64,000 nucleotides of DNA. Origin: Yponomeuta sedellus (Eukaryota; Arthropoda; Insecta; Lepidoptera; Yponomeutidae). Where the stretch lies: the NCBI GenBank assembly GCA_934045075.1, contig OW203749.1, positions 4,175,804 to 4,239,803 of the forward strand, in the 5' to 3' direction. The position numbers and the translations under genes were made by a program. Shown piece by piece: positions 21,401 to 27,880 of this stretch. The number at the start of each line of letters is the position of its first letter. Within the stretch, counting starts at the first letter, position 1. The notes beneath the pieces are model-generated. The model made no database searches. It was not told the origin of the DNA and saw only the letters and a program-made list of their open reading frames with translations.

Positions 21401-24400
21401 TCAATTGACAACATTTCATATTTTACAACGCCCAAAACCCAAAATACCGTTTCTTAATTTTGCTATCCTGATTACGAAGAAAATATTTAGAAATTTTATT
21501 ATTGCTTAATTTTAGAGAAAATATATAAAAACAAAAATTGTGTGATGTGATGACGTCACACATACGGTGGAACGAGGAGGTACCGTTGCCTAATATTAAA
21601 AATGCCTAATTCCAATGGTTTTTTATGTGTGACGTCATTAGGCGTTTACGTCCTTTCAGAATAAAACGAAATTCAAACGGAAAATTATGAATGAAAATCA
21701 TCGAATTTCCAAAAATAAAAAAAATTGGGTCGTTTTATTTCGTATCTAGTTTTCTTAAAGACAGTAAAATACGTATGCTAAAAAATTTAAATGTTGTCAA
21801 TTGTCAAATTTTGACATTTTTATCGCCGCAAAACGCGCGACTAGTGTCATCGTACGACCCTGGCAGATCTCCACTTCGTAACTTTACTCTTTCAATCATT
21901 TGAAATTGTCCAAACCATTCACGGATTGAGAGCGGTTTGTAGCTTGATACCGCTTCGCGTAATCTAGTGTTTAGTAAACGTGTTCTAAGTGTGTCTGTAC
22001 TTAAAATGAGCTTAGGAAACGCTGACTCGCAAATTAGGGTCGCGGCATTTTCGGCAAAAAATTCACCGAGTCACATTTAATGACATAGACATAGACATCA
22101 TTTATTGGTAATATTAATTACAAGTCAAGACTCCGTACATAATAACAATCCAATGTAGAAATAATAATCAAATTTACAAATGTCAAAAAGAAAATATTAC
22201 ATGTCAATATCATAATAATTATGCAATCTGTCAGGTCAATCAATTATAGACAAAATAATAATAATACGTATGTTGAATAATTTACCTAATTATTGATATT
22301 AATGATGTAGAAACATAGGTACTTTTTCGGTGAGGCCCGACTTAAGGCGGCTTGATCCCTTTGTATGTTTAAGGGATTGTAAGACAGACTTACAGTAAAA
22401 AGTTATCAAGCTGTCATTACATGACAGCCGGCATCAACGGCTTAACCTGCCTCACGAAGCACAGAGCGCTCGGAAAAAATGCCACTAGCGGTTGTCACGG
22501 GATGGTCACCCATTGAGTGAATGATTCCGCAATCACTCGGTTCCTCCAGTACCACGATTCCACTAAGGGGATTCCACCCAAATGTCCAAATAAACCACAA
22601 AAACTTTAACAATAACTTACTCTATTAAATTCTTTTTATTATTATTATTATTAATACGTTTATTGCACATAAGTAAAAAAATACAATGGCAATGTGGCGG
22701 ACTTAATGCTATTCTACCAGTCATTTTCTACCAGTCAACCACAGATGGTGCAAGAGATTAAATGGTAGGCATTCGAAACAAAACGGAAGAGAAACTTAGT
22801 TAAAATTAGTTAAGCTGACCAGTACTCAATAAGTACTTACATATAATATATAAGTAAGTAAATATACACTATATACTTATAATAGATAATAATTATATAT
22901 AAAAATATATAAAATATATATAAAAATATATATACTAATAACTATCACAACATAGGTATTATAAATATATATTAAAAAGGACGTAAGACAGTAGTGAGAT
23001 TGTACTTTTTATTGCACTAACCCGTGCTAAGGAGCTGTACGTAATACAGAGAAAATTTTAAAGAGGGTCGAAATTTCACTGACGCCGGTGAGTCCATTAG
23101 CTCAGTTGGGAGAGCGCTGGCACAGTTAGCCAGAGGTCGCGGGTTCGAGTCCCGGCATGGGTGGAATTTTTAGCCTAGTAGTAATTTTAAACTAGTAAAA
23201 TAGTTTTGTACAAAAATAGGTAGGTACACAGTAATGCATTATATACAAAAAACGATACTTTACTTTACTACCAACAAGTGGTACAAAAATCTTTAACAAT
23301 AAATTATCTTAGAAGTATAGCCAGGTCATGAATTCCTACATATTTGTGCCGCTGGCTATAGAAACTTCTGGTGTATGGGGAGCGCAGCGCTTTCAAGCGC
23401 TTTTATTAGGGAGCTGGGACGCCGATTGAGGGACCGTGACATGGACGTTCGCTCTGGGGCAAAGGATTTCCCTTGCTGTGCAGCGCGGTAACGCGGCCAG
23501 TATTATGGGGACTTTTGGTTCGGATGTGGCTCGGAGCGATTTATTTGCATAGTTTTTTTTTTGTTTTCATTATTAGTGTTATTGCCTTGACATTCTTTTA
23601 ATTTCATTCTTTTTGACGGAGCTTTATGTGAATTTTGATTATGTTTGTAATTATTTTTTTTTAATGTCTATGTAAATAATTTAGGTAGGTGTGTCTATTG
23701 TATTTCGGTTTTATACTGTAACTTTATTTGTCTCTTTAAATCCATAACTTAATTATTAAGGAAATGAAAAAATAACTTATCCATGTATTTTACTTAGATA
23801 GGTAGGTACTATGATTCGGCGTATACTTAGGTATTCCTATTTCAGCGTTACTTAAATGACAATATGTCCATTGTTTCACGGGGCATTGTTCGAAGTACTA
23901 TTTGTATCATGAATACTAAAATGCTACTATTCGACGCTTCTGACACCATTTTGATAAGAATATCATTTGCTTAGTGATCGACACCCAATAAGCCGCTGTT
24001 ACGTTAATAACTACGTCGTGCTTAATTACCTTAGGGAAAAATTTTGGTGGATCAGAGAGATAGCTACTTCAGACCTTGACATTACCAATCCGTGGTGGGC
24101 ACGCGTGGCGATTAAGCCCATAAACTCGCTGGGAGAAGGCCTGTGGCTTACAGTGGGAGGCATATTAACCCTTTGTATGTCCCCACTTCTGGGACACGGG
24201 CCTCTTCCTGCATCGCAGGAGGTTAGGCCATACTCCATCAAGGGAACTAAGTCCGGGTTGGTGGAGGATTGTAAGACAGTCGCGGGCCTTACTGTCCGAA
24301 GTTATCAAGGCATCTGACATAGCTTAACGACTGCCTACATGACAGCCGGCATCAACGGCTTAGCGTGCCTTGCGAAGCACGGAAGCGCTCGGAAAAAATG

Positions 24401-27400
24401 CCACTACCGGTAGTCGCGGGATGGTCACCCATCCTGCACCTGACCGCGCCTGTTGTTGCTTATAATATAATAATAATATAATAATAATAATAAATCGTTT
24501 ATTTCAGGCCTTGCCCATATAAAAGTTAGTACATTTACATTTATCACAAGTTACTATTAGGGACCTATATAAAACTTAACTAAAACATAACCAAAAGCAC
24601 TTAAAATTAATATGAGGGGTGCGAGAGACAGCAACGGTTACCTAACTATCTTATGGCGGGGCTGGGGGCCACAATGTGCAACCCCACCCAGTGCTTCAGT
24701 ATAGGACCGTCTACACGACCGGCAATGATCTTCAGGGGGACACTGGTGCTGCCCCGCACTCTACGCATTAGGGATGCCACTCTATTGCGCATTATGGCGT
24801 GGAAGCCATCCGTTCGAGCTTCTGCGAACATTCCCGACGCACTACAAAAACGTGGCAGCCCCAGTAGCACCCTAAAGCCATTGTTATATTGGACGCGCTT
24901 AACTAAATAACTTTAGTTAAGCAACAACTAAGTAAGATTCCAATTACTCGATTCGGCCAGGCCACGAGAGCGACCTTGTGTATTCGTGGACCTTAATTAT
25001 TTTTATTGTTTACAAGCTGACTCAGCGAACTTCGTACCGCCTAACAGTCGATTCTTTAATTTTTTTGTGATTGTTTTAATTTGTGTTGCTTAACACAAGT
25101 GCTTGGTTCCAATCACTCGGTTCGACTAGGCCACGAGCGCTTTAATTACGTGAGTTATTGAACGTTAAAATAAACTAGGTGTCCGTTTCAAAACAAAGAT
25201 CATTTTGGAGAAAAAATTGACAAATAGTCACTTGAAAGGAAATCTGCGTAAGTCACCAGAATTTTACTAAAAAGCGCGCTAAATAGTCGCTGGTGTGAGC
25301 TTACCATAGAGTCCGTGTATGAAGACGAGGTCCTGCTGAGGCAGGGTTGGCTCGTGCAGCACCACGCAGGAAACCAGCGGCTCTGGGTGCAGGTGACCGG
25401 AGGACGCAGGGCGTGGGGGCGGCTTCGGGGTCGCTGCTGGCTTAGACGCTGTGGAGGAAACTCAAGGTGAAACATCCTGACTGCTGGAAAGCCTTTTTAG
25501 TCTATGTTAAATCAAACCGAATCTGTTAGTCCCTCAGACTAGTTAAGTAGTCCTAACCCAATGCGAGGAGACGCTAATGTTTTTCATGAAACATTTCCTA
25601 GAAGGTTTTGCACGTTTGGCACGCTGAAAGTAAAACCGATGGTCTCGGGTTCGATCCCCGGCCGGCTCAAACTAGGAAACGAACTTATCTAGTTTGTCTC
25701 GGGTCTTGGATGTTATTTATTTATTGTATTAAATCTGTCGTCGAGTTACCACCTATCACACAAGTAATTTAGTTGTACTTAGTATAGGGCTAACGAGATC
25801 TGTGTAATATGTCTATGAATATTATTTATTTATTAAGGACTTTGAAAGGACTAAGTTTGGAGTTTTTTTTGTCCTTTTTTTCTCCAAAATGATCTAGATT
25901 TTGAAATGGACACCTAGTTTGAATTGTAACGTTAATTAAGCCGCAGTTTCTGGGCTACTTTGAATAAAACCTTTTCATTTCAATGCATATACTCTCTGTA
26001 CTCTCGTTCTTAAAGAAGGCCTATACCCTGCAATGGGACGTTTTTTTTCGATTTCAACCCTGTATGTCCCCACTGCTGGGGTACGGGTCTTTTCCTGCAA
26101 TGCAGGAAGGTTAGGCAATACTCCACCACGGGGGCCAAGTCCGGGCTGGTGGAGGTTTGTAAGACAGTGGCGGGACTTACTGTCAGAAGTTACCAAGCCG
26201 CCCATAAGGCCTCTGACATGGCTTAACGACTACCGTTACATGACAGCCGGCACCAAAGGCTTCTTAGCGTGCCTTGCGAAGCACGGAAGCGCTCGCAAAA
26301 TTGCCACTAGCCGTGGTCACGGGTCGGTCACCCGTCCTGTACCTGACCGCGCCTGTTGTTGCTTAACCCAAGTGATTGGTTCCAATCACTCGATTCCGCA
26401 TGGCCACGAGCGCTTCATATGTATTTGTTTCTATAATAAAATCCCTGAAGATATATTAAGCTTGCCTGAATCGCGGTTCAACAAATATGTTAAGCACACT
26501 TTGTGCCAAAAGGGCTACTATAACATAAAGGATTATTTAGATGACAATGAGGTCTGGAATTGAAGCCAGTACAATGTATGAGTTCTATGTTTTATAATAA
26601 TTATGTAAAATATGTTAATTAAGGACTTTTAAAAAGACTAAGTTTGGAGTTTTTTTGTCCATTTTTTCTCCTAAATGATCTAGATTTTGAAATGGACGTT
26701 ACGTTACGTTATCAACCCTTTTATGTCCCCACTGCTGGGGCACAGGTCTCTTCCTGCATGGCAGGAAGATTAGGCCATACTCCACCACGGGGGCCAAGTC
26801 CGGGTTGGTGGAGGATTGTAAGACAGTGGCGGGCCTTACTGTCAGAAATTATGAAGCCGCCCATAAGGCTTCTGACATGGCTTAACGACTGCCATTATGT
26901 GACAGCCGGCACCAACGGCTTAGCGTGCCTTGCGAAGCACGGAAGCGCTCGGAAAAAATGCCACTAGCGGTAGTCACGGGACGCTCACCCATCCCGTACC
27001 TGACCGCGCCTGCTGATGCTTAACCAAGTGATTGATTCCAATCACTTGGTTCGCCTAGGCCACGAGCGCTTCATATGTATTTGTTTCTATAATAAAATCC
27101 CTGAAGATATAATAAGCTTGCCTGAATCGCGGTTCAAAAAATATGTTAAGCACACTTTGTGCCAAAAGGGCTACTATAACATAAAGGATTATTTAGATGA
27201 CAATGAGGTCTGGAATTAAAGCCAGTACAATGTATGAGTTCTATGTTTTATAATAATTATGTAAAATATGTTAATTAAGGACTTTTAAAAAGACTAAGTT
27301 TGGAGTTTTTTTGTACATTTTTTCTCCTAAATGATCTAGATTTTGAAATGGACACCTAGTTTGAATTGTAACGTTCATTGAGCCTTAGTTTCTGTGCTAC

Positions 27401-27808
27401 TTTGAATAAAACCATTTCATTTCATGTTTTTAGTTTATGTAGTTTATTTCTTTCTTTCATAGTTAGGTGGGTTATTCAATATTTTATGTGATGTATTTTG
27501 TACACGTATAGGTATATAGACCCGCTTTTTACTGCTTCTCCGACTCTCTAAGGTTTGCGGGGAGAAATCTCTTTAAGAGATAAGCTCGCCTTTGTACATG
27601 TAATTTCTTATGTAATGTCTTGTTAAATGTTTCGTGTGCAATAAAGTTTTTTTATTTTTTTTTATTTATTTATTTAAGATTAAGATTAATTCACATTCAA
27701 TTGTTATTGTAACATAAGTTATAGTATAACATAATTATTTAGTTGTCTTATTATTATCCAATGAATAGTCCATACATTTTGAATATATACCACTGGACGC
27801 TATATGGC

Positions 27809-27880
<72 letters not shown>

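Noticed and set aside
26033..26563. A 176-residue fusion protein
   Set aside because: The frame runs by chance from antisense SINE A into the tail of a LINE protein.
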